Below are positions 1-14,095 of a DNA stretch of 64,000 bases, piece after piece. This stretch comes from Membranipora membranacea (Eukaryota > Bryozoa > Gymnolaemata > Cheilostomatida > Membraniporidae): contig OU612072.1 of assembly GCA_914767715.1 (NCBI GenBank), positions 23,622,001 to 23,686,000 of the forward strand, in the 5' to 3' direction. The position numbers and the translations under genes are program-made. The stretch's first letter is position 1, and each line of letters opens with the position of its first letter. Under the pieces are notes generated by a model. It was not told where the DNA came from. It saw only the letters and a program-made list of their open reading frames with translations, and did no database searches.

Positions 1-2817
1 ATCGAGAGAGGCAACTCCCAAAGTTGAGAATAAATTAATGCAGATATTTGTGATAGGTTCTTTTGAGCGACACATATTGTTTGTCCCTGCTGCATAAATG
101 TTGAAAAAACTCAACCAGTCTGAGAACCTATATTGGAAAGCAATGAAACCTATCATTTGGAAATATTTGATTTAAGGATTGACTCTGATTTTAAAATCTG
201 ATAACCTTAATATATTGGAGTTGCTGTTTTTAATGAAAAGCTGCGCAGCACCGCTGTGCTGGCAAGGTAGTCTACGTGGAACAAGACTTTTTACAGTCTG
301 AAAGCCTTATCACAAATTTAAAGCCAAGGCATCCTCTACCATGAAAATTATTGCTGCCCTGGAATAAGCTAAGATTTTGTAATAATATAGGAAGCCAGTC
401 CGCAGTGATCACTATAAGTTATGCAGGACATGCAGGGCTCAGATATTTGGCAGAGTACCTGTTTTTATGATCTCTTACATAATTGGTTGATACTTAGAGT
501 GTGACAGCTGGTGCGTTCTCGTACAGAAGTGTGGCAGGGAGTGAGTTAGTGACTCAAGGGTTCTCCATAAATAACCTTGATCAGATATAAAGCAATAAAA
601 TGTGCTGCAGATTGTATGAAAACCTAGGTTTATTAAACAGCTCTGGAACTAAGATGAGTTTATAAAAATCAAATGTGTTTATATATCCAAACACTGGTAT
701 ATGTTTTAAAGAAAATAGCATAAGTTAAAAAGAAATATATCAGGGTTTCACCAAATGGTATTCTTAGTTTAAAGTCCTAGGTTTGTTTGAAAGACTGAAG
801 TAAAAAAGGTGTACGTCCTAAAGAGTTAGAAAACCCTTTTATTAAACCAATCATAGCCAGAGCAATAAGAACAATAACCTTTGGATACAGATAACTCCTC
901 CAGCTGATATGTATGTATGACTAAGTCCCCGGATACAGATGCTTTGAGCGATATCCTAAGGGTTAAGTTAGACTTAAGTGGTACTCTGATATGTAGGTCA
1001 GGGGTGTGTCCAAACATTGAGACCTACAAGGACAGCGCTCGAGTCACAGCCCACAGCACACCTACAAAATAATGATAATATCACTCATCACAAGTTGAAT
1101 ATCATGGCCTGGCTGAAAAATCGCTCCGAACACGAATAATTCAATCCTGTATTCATCCATGAAACAGCAAAACAATTAGACATCATGTGTTGAGGTTAGG
1201 TTTTCAAGTTTTTCTTTTAATTCTCACTTTAGCTACTCAGTGAACAAATGATAGTGATATGCCAAAACCAAAAATACTTGACTAAATCTATATTTGCCCT
1301 TGTTGTCTTGCTGCAACGACAAATAAATTACGTCAAAATATGACCAAAACTAGAAAGCCTTCTCTCGGTTCTGTTCAATATTTTATTGAAATTGGCTCAT
1401 TAAAATCCTTGTCGCTAAATTGAGACCTCAAACCTATTATACAGTAATTTCAGCTAGAATGAAAGACCAGATTTTGACAGAGACAGTTCAATTGAATACA
1501 GCCACTATCTGTTCACTAACTCAGTGTGTGAGGGAGACCTGCTAGTGGTACTACTAGCAATAGGTTTTACTTATTGAGAGAGCTAAATATTTATTATGAT
1601 TGGAAGATTTGGGAATAATTTATTGTTTAATTGAAAGACCAGATGAGCTAAAACCCGTTAGGCAGGCAGAGTATTTTTTTAATAGAGAAGGACAATGTTT
1701 TAATTCCTTGGATAATTTATTCTAAATAAGTGGGAACAAAATATAGACCATGCAAATCAAACAATGACACATATCCTAGCAATAAGTTTCTCTCTTCTGG
1801 TCAGTCTATATTCATGACCTCAGAGCATATACTGTATACAGTCATTGGTTTGATGAGCAATAGCTCATGGTAAAATTGTCCTTTGGATTTCAGCTTTATA
1901 GATATTTCAACCCAATAACGTGAAGTATTATCTTGTGGGTGGTAGGCGTATTGTCTTATGGGCGGTAGGAAAATTGACAGCTCTATGAGCTGCATGTCTA
2001 TTTGAATTAATTAATTGTGTACTTGAGGCATAAATCATTCATTAAATTGTGATAAATTTTTAAAACAAATCAATAAAGCTCTTGCTACACACGCCGTACT
2101 ATCCATAGGATTGGGAAACTTTTAAGTAAGGCTACAGATTGGGCAAGGTGCTATACATGCCTATTAATAGCTAGGCCTATTCCTTTCAATTACAATATTA
2201 TTTGGGTCTGCTTTGCCTTCCTATTGTTCAACTTGAATGAATTAAACCAATCACTATTTAGTAATTTAATTAAGCCTCTTTCACAAATAACAAAGGAATA
2301 GCTGGCCATACTACGGCTACGGATAGATCCAACAAGTTGGTAAGCCCATCTGAGGCATCTGGCAGAACTAACCTAGCTATCCTATGCATCTGGCAGAGCT
2401 AAAGATGCCCCAATCCTGTGGAAAATACGACGTGTGTAGCCACAACTTAGGGCTACTGCTGGTAACCACCATCTAACCAGATAACCCCTAACAACTAGCT
2501 AATTTGAAGCTATCAATGCCTACCAAGGTACAACATGACGGAATGCTAGCTGAAATAAAAAGGTCCCTTGTTATGTTGCCAAATCCATTCTATAGCATCC
2601 ACACAAAGAGTGACCGAGATACCGAAAGCGAGATTGTAAACACTCATTTTCAATTATTTATTTTTGCCTTTCAGCTAGCCTTTCAGAGAGCTTTAGCTTT
2701 TCTCAAATGAAGGTATTCAATCATCAATCCCCCCCTTCCTCCCCTTCCCCCCACCCACAAATGGCAACTATACACAAGAAGCTAAATTGGCAACATTGAT
2801 GCACTAAATCTATCCTT
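1..2817. other. Stretch without a supported gene
   Basis: No open frame here has splice-flanked exons in compatible phase or a recognisable domain. The open frames are short and of biased, AT-driven composition. A short direct duplication sits near 2350-2400 (a ~20-bp 'gcatctggcagaRctaa' type motif occurs twice), and a C-rich pyrimidine tract lies at about 2728-2757. Confidence 0.5.
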
Positions 2818-4172
2818 TCACATTGTTTCCTTCTCACCAATTGTAAGAGAGACAATTCCCAGGTCAGAGGTCGATCTCCTAGAGTCATTGCAGAGCTCAG
2901 TATTATCACAGGAGCATTTCCACACTGTAGTCTGAATTTTACTACCGCTATCATCACCGACATAGTCTGAGATTATACGCCTGTCCTGATCACATGAAGA
3001 GTGGTCGTAATGCATCCCGCAACTCCTTGTGACTGCAATATAATAAAAAAAAAAATCCAACTTAAACAAGGAAATGCAAGCTGGAAATGTAAATCTATGC
3101 GTTAAATGTGGATGTAGATACTTATTTGTTCTGTATCATAAAAAATTACGGCAATAAAACCTAGATAAGCTGTATATATGCATGGATTCTATTGTATTGT
3201 ATTGCTTTGAGGTAACATGAGAAAAAATTTTGCCTAATTTCTAATATGTTATGAGAATGCTAGATCTAAAAATCTTAAAATCCTTGCATTGTGGGTAATA
3301 ATGACAACCCACCAGCTGCTCTCTTTGATTTTTATTTTGGTTCAAACAAGATGATTTTTGTTACAACATTTTACTGAAACTGAAGAGACAACTTCAATAC
3401 TCTCGGGTTGTCGATAGAGTTATCTGGTCCCAATGCACCCCTTCTGTTCAAGCAATACTGTCATGGATAATTAAGGTGAGATGCAGTTAACAAAATATTT
3501 TTGTTAAGCTCGCAAACAACCCTTAGGTTCAAAACAGACCAGGCTTCATTTTCGATCAACTACTTGATTGGTTCGACAGTTTCGGAAAGCAGCATGACGG
3601 TATATGCACTACAGGAGTATCAAAGGAGGAGATATTGCCATCTCGCACGTTCGTGAAAGTGCAAACTTTAAGGCTTGTTGTTATTTTCTTGACTCTAGAC
3701 CGCCTCAGTAAATTAAACTCCCTGGGAACCAGGCTTCATTATCGAACAGTTTCTTGATTGGTCCAACAATAATAAAGAGCAGCGTGACTGTATACACCCT
3801 AGAGGTGAATCCCAGGAGGAAAGGTTCGCTGTTTCGCACAATATATAGTGCAAACTGTCTTTGAGTGACACTCAAGCTATAGCTTAATTCTTGCTCTTCA
3901 AGGTAATTCAGTATTCCTGATTAATATTTCTTACCTGAAGTCGATTTGAGACCGAGTACGCTGACGCTATATTTGTATTTTGAGCATCCTGTGGGGGTAC
4001 CGGGTACGTCCCGACATGTAGATTTGTGTAAAGAGTAGGGTATATAGTCATCTAAACATCTCTGTGTTGTGTGATCACATACATAGCACTGAAACGCTGA
4101 TACAGAACTTATCAGAAGTGTCACAGCAGCTGAAGTACAGAAAGTTTGATTGATCATATTGAATATAAACAC
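2818..4172 (-). CDS. Ly6/uPAR (three-finger) domain protein, two exons
   Basis: Exons 4172-3935 and 3032-2818 join in phase 1 (donor CAG|GTAAGA, acceptor TTGCAG) to give 150 residues. The N-terminus has a hydrophobic secretion signal; the second Met (MINQTF...) is the likelier start, with cleavage before FQCYVCD. The mature part has the Ly6 cysteine pattern: an N-terminal CYVC pair, then C...C in the middle, SC and SSC after the intron, and the diagnostic C-terminal KCSCDNTELCND (CC-x-x-x-x-CN type). The intron falls at the same place and phase as in the Ly6 part of the gene at 10841-14095, so the two are probably related. No hydrophobic GPI-signal tail is visible before the stop. A good donor (ATTG|GTGAGA) sits just upstream of the stop, so a further 3' exon with such a tail is possible but was not found. 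Expected role: secreted or surface ligand/receptor. The specific ligand is unknown. Confidence 0.82.
3539..3858. repeat. Diverged tandem duplication inside the Ly6 intron
   Basis: Two segments of about 125 bp, starting near 3539 and 3730, share an ordered series of motifs: AGGCTTCATT, TTGATTGGT, AGCAG-GTGA-GGTATA, GGAGGA and AGTGCAAACT. They are separated by about 65 bp and are substantially diverged. No coding capacity is apparent. Confidence 0.6.
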
Positions 4173-7134
4173 ATCATGACCTGAATGATGCCCCCCCCCC
4201 CCCCCTTCAAAATGGCATCAAATCAAAAAGTTTCAGTTCATTTCGATAAATGATAAAATTCAGTGCTTGTCTGCCTGTTGAAGGACGAGCAAAACAATAC
4301 CTAGTGAACAGCATAACAAGATCCTGTGAATAACAAAACCGGTTACTAGCACTGGTGAAAATCACTAAGCTTAAAGTGATGTAGTAACTTTGTTGACTCT
4401 GGTATGGATGACGGAAAATATTCTGTTCTTACCAAAAGTATAAAGAAGATTCCTCTGCATTTCTCGGTAATTGAACGTTGCTCGTTTTAGTGCAGAATTT
4501 TGTCGCTGATAATGATGGTCTGCCGATCACCTCATATCTATACAAAGCTGCTTATGAAACACATTGTCAGAATCGAAACTATGACAGCAAATATTGATAG
4601 TGAGAAATTTCTAGTACCCCAGGGAATTAGGCCTTTGTCTAGTTGATGCATGCTCCATATGACGTATGCTAGGAGTTTTATATAATCAATTGTTTAAAAA
4701 TTCATAAACTCTCGCAGAAATGTTGATAATACAGACTAATGTTACACTCTAACTTAGCTGAGCAAACAAGACCAAATTTCGGCTTTTGCTGACGTTACCA
4801 ATGCTATCAACAATTCAAGCCCCAGGCTACGTTGCACTTAAGGGATGGTGAAAATATGCGACGCTGATATTGCTACACAATAGAGAATCCAAGTGTATAA
4901 CCCTCTCTTTGTCACCCTATAATGTGTTGTTTGGTATAGAGTTCATGGGATTCAAATCAAATCAGTTACACCCAGAACCTACATGCTTCTCTCCATGGTA
5001 TTTCACTCATAACCTCTTGGCTAATGGTTCAATCACCTTCTCACTTTCACATCATATCCATCAATGTCTCTAATTACAATTTCAAGTATGGATGTGAATA
5101 ATTTCCTGAGATATAGCCGGACAGAAATACTCCTCCAGATATTGTTTATTATTGCTTGTTTTGATGACTTCCTGCAGGTCACATGTCGTTTCAGTCTAAT
5201 GAAAGTAATGTCTTTATGGTAGCGATAAAGATAGCTGAGGAAATTTATCTTGAGCTATTCTTCAAACTTTATAAATTTCAATGTGCAACATCCATCCATG
5301 ACTTGCTATACATGTCCACAAATTGTACTGAGATGCTGTGGATTGACAAGTGCCTCACTGGGAAATGAACATATACTCTCAACAAACTGATCACATAGTG
5401 TGTCCTAACTAGCTTAGATTGGCAAAGACATTAGATTCTCAGAGCCTGTTTTCCACAGATCTACAGCCAAGGGCTGACCACATACTGCATGTATGAATAT
5501 ATGTACATATATAAAGAGTGCGGAGATCTAATCGTACATAGGAATTGGCACCCAGGGCAACAGCTCTTGATATCTCACGTCACACTAATAAGCTGATTGT
5601 TAGGTTAATGAGTGCGCAGTCTACAGAGGGTCTGTTGGACTGCTGTTGAATATTCTGAAATGCATTGTTTAATAATTCATGAGTTCTGCTGTTGTTAGAC
5701 CACATGGAAAGCTTCACACTCCAGCAGCAGCAAAGAAAAATCAGCGACGTTCTCAATCAGCTGTGTTGTCATTATGTGTATATAAAACATTTTGGAAAAA
5801 GAAGGGAAAGTAATCAACTGATTTATCTCCTCGTACAAGAAAAGCAGATAACTCCTTATCAATAAATAATTGATATTATAATATTATATTTATATATTAT
5901 TTTATAGGATATTCATCTCCTATGTGAATTAGTCTATCGACAGTCCAGCAGAGGTAGATTCAAGAGAAGGACAAGATAGTACTTAGACAGAATGGGCTCT
6001 TAGAATACGTTGCGCATTGCACTTCTCCCCATTTTCAGACTGCAGATAGTTCTTATATCACTTTTTAAAACTTTTTCATATTGCTTTTGGGGATCGTGTC
6101 TAATAGTTATTTTCACAGTTCAAACCTCCCAAATATTTGACGATGATTCGCAGTGACCCCAGAGAGTTCATCTTGGCGCAATAACTGCCATTTTTATATT
6201 GGGTCTTATTATTGTGATTTAAAAAATATGATTTGAAATCTTAGTCGGTTTTTGTAATGGGACAAATAGATCCTGAGTAACGGAAAAGGCGATATATCAT
6301 GTTAAAGTTTGTAGTCACGGCATAGTTGCCAACTTTGCAATCTTGTCCATGACTGATATTGTTACTGCTTCAAAAATCATTGTTTGCTACTTTAGCTTCA
6401 GCACAAACCTATGCAAGTTTTTTGTACTTACATAACATTGAGAAGCTAGGCTAGATGGTATTGCCTCACTAGAATTTTGTTTTGCCTTTTAATTGTTTTG
6501 ATCTCATTTTTCCTTCCAGCTAGCTTGTGATTTTGTCGCCAAGAGTAGGAGTGTACAGTATTTCTGTACAAGTATAACAGGATGATTACGACAGCCTGAA
6601 TCACATGACATTACATACATTTACTTACAACATAGCACATCATCAGAGCTAAATTTCTCGGGCATGTTGTATCCTGCTTCACGGCAGCATAGAAACCTCG
6701 ACATATTTTGAATATGGGATATTATATCATACAATAGCAGCTATTATCAATGAGAGTGTCCTTTGTAGCAGCTGGTATTGTTATGTTATATTGATACTGC
6801 TCTATAAATACCCGAGGAGCGTACATTCAATAGATTGAATTCATTTTTATTTGGTACAACAACCCTAAAAAAGAACTCCTTTTTTGTGCTGACACAATTT
6901 GTAGTGTTTACTGAATATGAATCCCTTGAAGATTTCATTCATCAGTAGTTATTATAAAAGATACAAAAATCAGATTTTTAATCAGGTACATAATTATCAA
7001 AAATTTAAATCAATGTGAAGACTTTCAAAAGTAGGTAGCTAGCGAGTTTTATTTGAGAAATACTTAATCAATCACTGAAGGGTAATCCTTTTGTAATCGT
7101 AAACCTGTCCTCTTAAATGCCATCAACAGTTTAT
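4173..7134. other. Intergenic stretch, nothing supported
   Basis: The interval starts just upstream of the minus-strand Ly6 start with a C homopolymer of about 17 bases (near 4190-4206). The rest is AT-rich with short non-conserved open frames. A minus-strand open piece at 6640-6700 ends in a donor-like GTAAGT, but its acceptor and phase do not fit the neighbouring SRCR gene. I see no further support for an exon. Confidence 0.45.
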
Positions 7135-9041
<1,907 letters not shown>

Positions 9042-9339
9042 CTGAAAATATGTCAGAGAAGATAGATCAAAACTTGAGAATATATTATCATAAAACAGGT
9101 ATATGTATATATTTGATTGCAGACCACACTCATATTAAGTACACGCAGGCGTTTGTCACTAAAGGGTCTGAAACCCCGCCAGCGATTTGCAAATTAATTT
9201 ACATACATTTTGGTTCTCAGCTCCCAAAGAGTGACTGTCTTAGGCAGCTGATTTTTAGTTCAAAGATAGATGTAACTCTTGTCATGCTATGGAGATGTTT
9301 GCATTTGAACAAAAGCGTAACCAGGAGTGGCTGACGGTT

Positions 9340-10490
9340 AAGGGTAAGGACTTGTGATCTTAGTACCAAGGTCCCATTCGGTTCGGTCCTAAAACGGCCC
9401 GCGGCCAAAAACGGCCCGTGGCCAAAAACGGCCCGCGGCCCAGCATGATTTTTGAGTTTGTCATGACCCAAAACCTCTAAAAAACAAGTTAAGTCGACAA
9501 ACTTAGGTTTTTGGGAAAAAACTCAAGTTTTCAAACTTTCCAAAAAAATGGCCCAGCATGATTTTTGAGTTCTACAAGTCCAAAAACCTCTAAAAAACAA
9601 GTTAAGCCAAGAAACTCAAGTTTTTGGGAAAAAACTTAAGTTTTCAAAAAAACGGCCCAGTTCGATTTCTGAGTTCTACAAGTCCCAAAACCTCTAAAAA
9701 TCAAGTTAAGCCAAGAAACTTAAGTTTGTGTGAAAAAATTTAATTTAGAATTTTTTTTTCAAAAAAACGACCAAGTATGATTTTTGAGTTCTCCAAGTCC
9801 CGAAACCTCAAAAAAATGAATCAAGTCAACAAACTTAAGTTTTTTGGAAAAAACATAAGTCTTCAAACTTTTCAAAAAAACGGTCCAGCATGATTTTTGA
9901 GTTCGTCATGACCCAAAACCTCTAAAAAACAAATTTAGTCAACAAACTTAAGTTTTTGAAAAAAAATTAAGTTTTTAAAAAAATCGCCCAGCATATTTTT
10001 TGAGTTCTCCAAGACGAATAACCTCTGAAAACGAGTCAACAAACTTAAGTTTTTGGGAAAAAACTTAAGTTTTCAAACTTGTTTTTGAGAGGCTTTGGGT
10101 CATGAAGAACTCAAAAATCATACTGGGCCGTTTTTTTGAAAAATTTTAAAAATAAATTTTTTTCCCAAAAACTTAAGTTTGTTGACTTAACTCGTTTTTT
10201 AGAGGTTTTGGGACTTGGAGAACTCTAAAATCATACTGGGCCGTATTTTGAAAACTTAAGTTTTTCCCAAAAACTTGAGTTTCTTGGCCTAACTTGTTTT
10301 TAGAGGTTTTGGGACTTGGAGAGCTCATAAATCATACTGGGCTGTTTTTTTTTTAAATTTAAAAAATTTAATTTCTTTCCCGAAAACTTAAGTTTGGCGG
10401 CTTAACTTGTCTTTTAGAGGTTTTGGGTCATGACAAACTCAAAAATCATACTGGGCCATTTTTTTGAAAAATTAAAAAAGATTTTCCCAA
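9340..10490. repeat. 1.1-kb palindromic satellite of ~110-bp units
   Basis: About six units in one orientation (a CAGCATGATTTTTGAGTT motif recurs near 9441, 9553, 9658, 9770, 9886 and 9988) are followed by about four units in the opposite orientation (AATCATACTGGGCC near 10119, 10232, 10336 and 10447). Each unit also carries the self-complementary AAACTTAAGTTT, so there is dyad symmetry within units as well as across the whole array. The centre is near 10050. The left edge has a GC-rich subrepeat (AAAACGGCCCGYGGCC, three copies at 9393-9440). There is no coding capacity. Confidence 0.85.
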
Positions 10491-10840
10491 AAACTCATCA
10501 CATTGCCCAATGGAGATCATAAAACTACAGTGACAAAAACATTTTCCAAAATTGGTTATAATCCCCTTACCAAACTTTTTATTGGGATGATATCACCCTG
10601 TGTCCTAATGCAGGATCTAACCTAGTGGTTCATTAATCTTGAATCAATCATCATTATTAAAAAACTTCCTTGTATAATCACCACCAATGCAATGGTCTCA
10701 CTTTTCCGCTATCACCACAGTCATACGGTGCACGCTCTGCAAAAACTAATTAGCAATCCGGTACAAAGTAGTATTTCACCCTAACATCAAGCAGCATATT
10801 GCACATAGTGACGAGCGAGCGGCTGACGGCTAACTTAGAC

Positions 10841-13800
10841 ATGGAGAACACCACAGCAGCATTTGCATTGGTACTTATAATGCTGTTTATCAACTACCAA
10901 GGTAGGTTATTTACAATTACCAGAATTTTAATGAATTGATTGTGCCAGTTCTCACAAGTTTAGCAGTTGATATATTATGTAATCAAGCTTAATTTGTGCT
11001 CCATAAGACAGGCGGTCAGCAATATCGTTGCAAACAGTAGAGTGGTCCAAAGTCTTTTTCACTGGTATATTTCGATGTACTCTGGGTTTGTTATGAAGTT
11101 GTACATTTCCATGAAAGGATGGATTCACCATGTTTCCATGTGAGTTTTGAGGTCGGCATGGATCGAGCTGAGTTGTCACCTCTTGGCTCGCCCTCGAAAT
11201 AAATGCATGCATTCACGTGTATATAGCTTAGATGTCGCCACGCCACGCCAGTCATAATCATTTATAATAATTTCAGGTCAATCCATGGAGTTGCAGTGAT
11301 TTAAATTAATTTCAACAATAACTTGTGGTACGCAATCGGCTGCTATACAGGAGACTTCAGTAACGCCGTTAAATAAATCAAGGTTTGCTCAATGAAATTC
11401 ATTCAAGAGTTTATAGTACATCACATCATGTATAATTTTGTTGGGAGGGGAGATGTGAATCGCTTGGAATGTTACAGTAGACAGTAAGCTAACTATCTTA
11501 TAATTTGTAGAAGTGACAGGCTGTGATACTTTTCAGTGTGATAATGGTGAGTGTCTCTTGAGCAGCTGGAAATGTGACGGGGATCCGGATTGTGACAATG
11601 TGAGTTAAGCAAACATACTGATTACTGATAATCTAGACCTGCACTCAGAGTAATATCTTTGCTCCCTGAGGCTATAAGGTTATTTGCTTGTTTGATTACC
11701 GTGAAATAAAAGTCTTTAGTTCTAGACTAGTAGACAACACTATACTAGACTATAGATTAGACTGGCTTTGACTTGGTTAGCCGGACTCATGCTATTTTAG
11801 ACTACTATATGGTGGTATAGCCACAAATATAACATGTTATATTGAGAGGGCTATGCTTGGGAATTTTGTCATTTTTATAAAGATTACTACACCCCTCCGC
11901 CCTCAACCCGTTACATATATTAAATTAGTTTATTGTATGATCACCTGACTGCAGGGAGAGGACGAACATGACTGTCCTTGTGACACGTTCCGGTGTAACG
12001 ATGGCACCTGTATTAATGATGCCAGCTATGTATGTGACGGGATCATGATTGTAGTCAGGGAGAAGATGAGATCAACTGTAGCTCACTCACTGATGTCATC
12101 CAATCCAACAACTTTGGTGGTGAGACTCAGATTTTTTCATCGAGAGATAATTATTATATATGTATATATTATTATATTATATTATTTAGTGTATATGGTA
12201 CTTTGGTAGATATTTTATTGAATTATTGAAGTGATAATTCCTTCTTTCATGGACGCTGAGTGTTTACAAAATAGTGTTTGTGAACAATAACACGAGCACA
12301 ATCATCCTTTTTTCTCAAAGCTGTTGTTGCATTTTTTCGGCCTCAACAAACAAGCCAAGTGAAGAGGGGATTGGGATTTGTTGATTGAGAATTCAGATCT
12401 AAAATCAATAGGTGAGATCTTTAGCTGTTGCGGGACTTTAGTTGTTAAAGTTTACCTTCTGAATGCATTCCACCATAAAAAAGGAAGCAGTATATCCTTA
12501 TACTATGGCTGGGATAACATTCTTTCCCCTTAGGGATTACGGTAATAACCACAAATTGATGATGTGATATTTTGTTATTTTGAATTGATGGATGACGAAA
12601 TAATTACCTAATGCTATTTGTCACATCAATGTCTGTTATCCTCAAACCAGTGCAGACTTCAACATGCGAACAACTATAACTGGCGCAATCAGAGGTCCAG
12701 AAATTTACCGTTGTGCACATGTGCACCAATCAATTCAGGTTGGTTATCTTTGCACGAACAAATTCAAATTTGCTTGAGTTCTCAAACAGAAAATTCACCC
12801 CACCCGAACTGGATAAAAGTTACCTTCTATATGCAAAGTGTATTTAGGTCAGTTCGGCCAGTTTGTGGCACTGTCACTACGGTGCAGAGAGACTCGTATC
12901 ACAATACACAATGCAAGCAGTGTGAAAATTTCCTTTAATCATTATTCAAAGGGCTAGTAGCGTATAAAACAGCTCATTTTTTTGTGTACAGGTTAAAATA
13001 AGTCAGCATCCGAGCATAACAACATCTCATCCTGCCTGTGTATGTGACAAGGCCTCACAAAATTGTTTTCGCTTTGTAGATGTAAATTTGGAAGGTACGA
13101 AATGTTATTCCTGTATCGGATCTGGTGCGAGTTGTGCCGATCCTTTCACTGGCTCGGCTTCTCAGGAGGTTGTGTGCTCTTCTGGTGATACATGTGCCAA
13201 GATAAAGATCAGTGGGAAGTTTATGGGCATCAGCCTGACCACAGGTAGGATAATAATTAGCCTGATATATTCAAATAATCCGACAGGTCGTTGAAAAACT
13301 TTTGGCAATTAATGGTGAAAAGCATATTTTTTACACCTGGTGCATTGGACCAGGAAGAGCGACCGGTGCCACATGTGCAGCTATCGAGCAATCGATGAAG
13401 AGTGCAGAAACCCTCCAATTTTCTCGTTTGAAGTGATAATATCACGAATCCGTACAAAAGCATGATTTATGATCGAGCAATCAATCACTATGTTCTCATA
13501 TGTCAACGTGACATCAGTTTTAGGCACAATCGATACAGGGGAATAGCATTTAAGTCAACATTCGCATACAATAGGAATTTTCTCGATGCAAACCAGATAC
13601 CGTTTTGATTTGCGATGAATGTATAAGGCGATGAATGGATAGCCCGCCTGCATACAATGATTTCAATGGACATTGACGGCGGGAGGCCAGATGTCTTTTC
13701 ATCTCTTTTTCATCATGAAATTCGTGAGCAATCATTCTTCGAAATGGGACAGTGACAGTGTCACGAATCACTCAGCCATGACACTGAGTACCAAACAAAC

Positions 13801-14095
13801 AAGATAGATTATTTCAATTTTAATGTTTGTTTTGCTTATTTATTGTTGCCTAAAATATTTCACAATCTTAATTTCCTGTCTTTTTTTCCCAGTGACTCGG
13901 AGATGTGAGGGAGGCCTAGAGACAAACGATTACTGTGAGACGCCCATAAACTCAGAGACAACCGTCGGAGTGTCAGCGAAAACTTGGTTTTGCACTTGTA
14001 CTGGTGATCTCTGCAACTCAAGTCCACAGGCTAAATACAGCATCTTAGTTTTATGTGTCACAGCTATTTTGTTGGCTTATGATCTTCTAGGATGA
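10841..14095 (+). CDS. LDLa-LDLa-Ly6 surface protein with signal peptide and C-terminal hydrophobic tail (one apparent frameshift)
   Basis: Exons are 10841-10901, 11511-11599, 11955-12119, 13080-13244 and 13893-14095, with good splice sites. Exon 1 encodes a signal peptide ([16 protein letters not shown]...). Exons 2 and 3 encode LDL-receptor class A modules ([20 protein letters not shown] and [15 protein letters not shown]). Exons 4 and 5 encode a Ly6/uPAR domain ([29 protein letters not shown]). It ends with a hydrophobic stretch ([18 protein letters not shown]) typical of a GPI-attachment signal. Around 12038 the second LDLa drops out of frame: the run reads GACGGGATC where GACGGGGATC would continue as [13 protein letters not shown]. 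Summed exon length is one base short of a multiple of three, and one extra G in this G run restores phase into exon 4. This may be an assembly slip, a polymorphism or a real lesion. The protein is probably displayed extracellularly; its ligand is unknown. Confidence 0.78.

Noticed and set aside
12618-12938. 106-residue plus-strand open frame
   Set aside because: It lies in the intron between the LDLa and Ly6 exons of the 10841 gene, with no acceptor/donor pair in matching phase and no recognisable domain.
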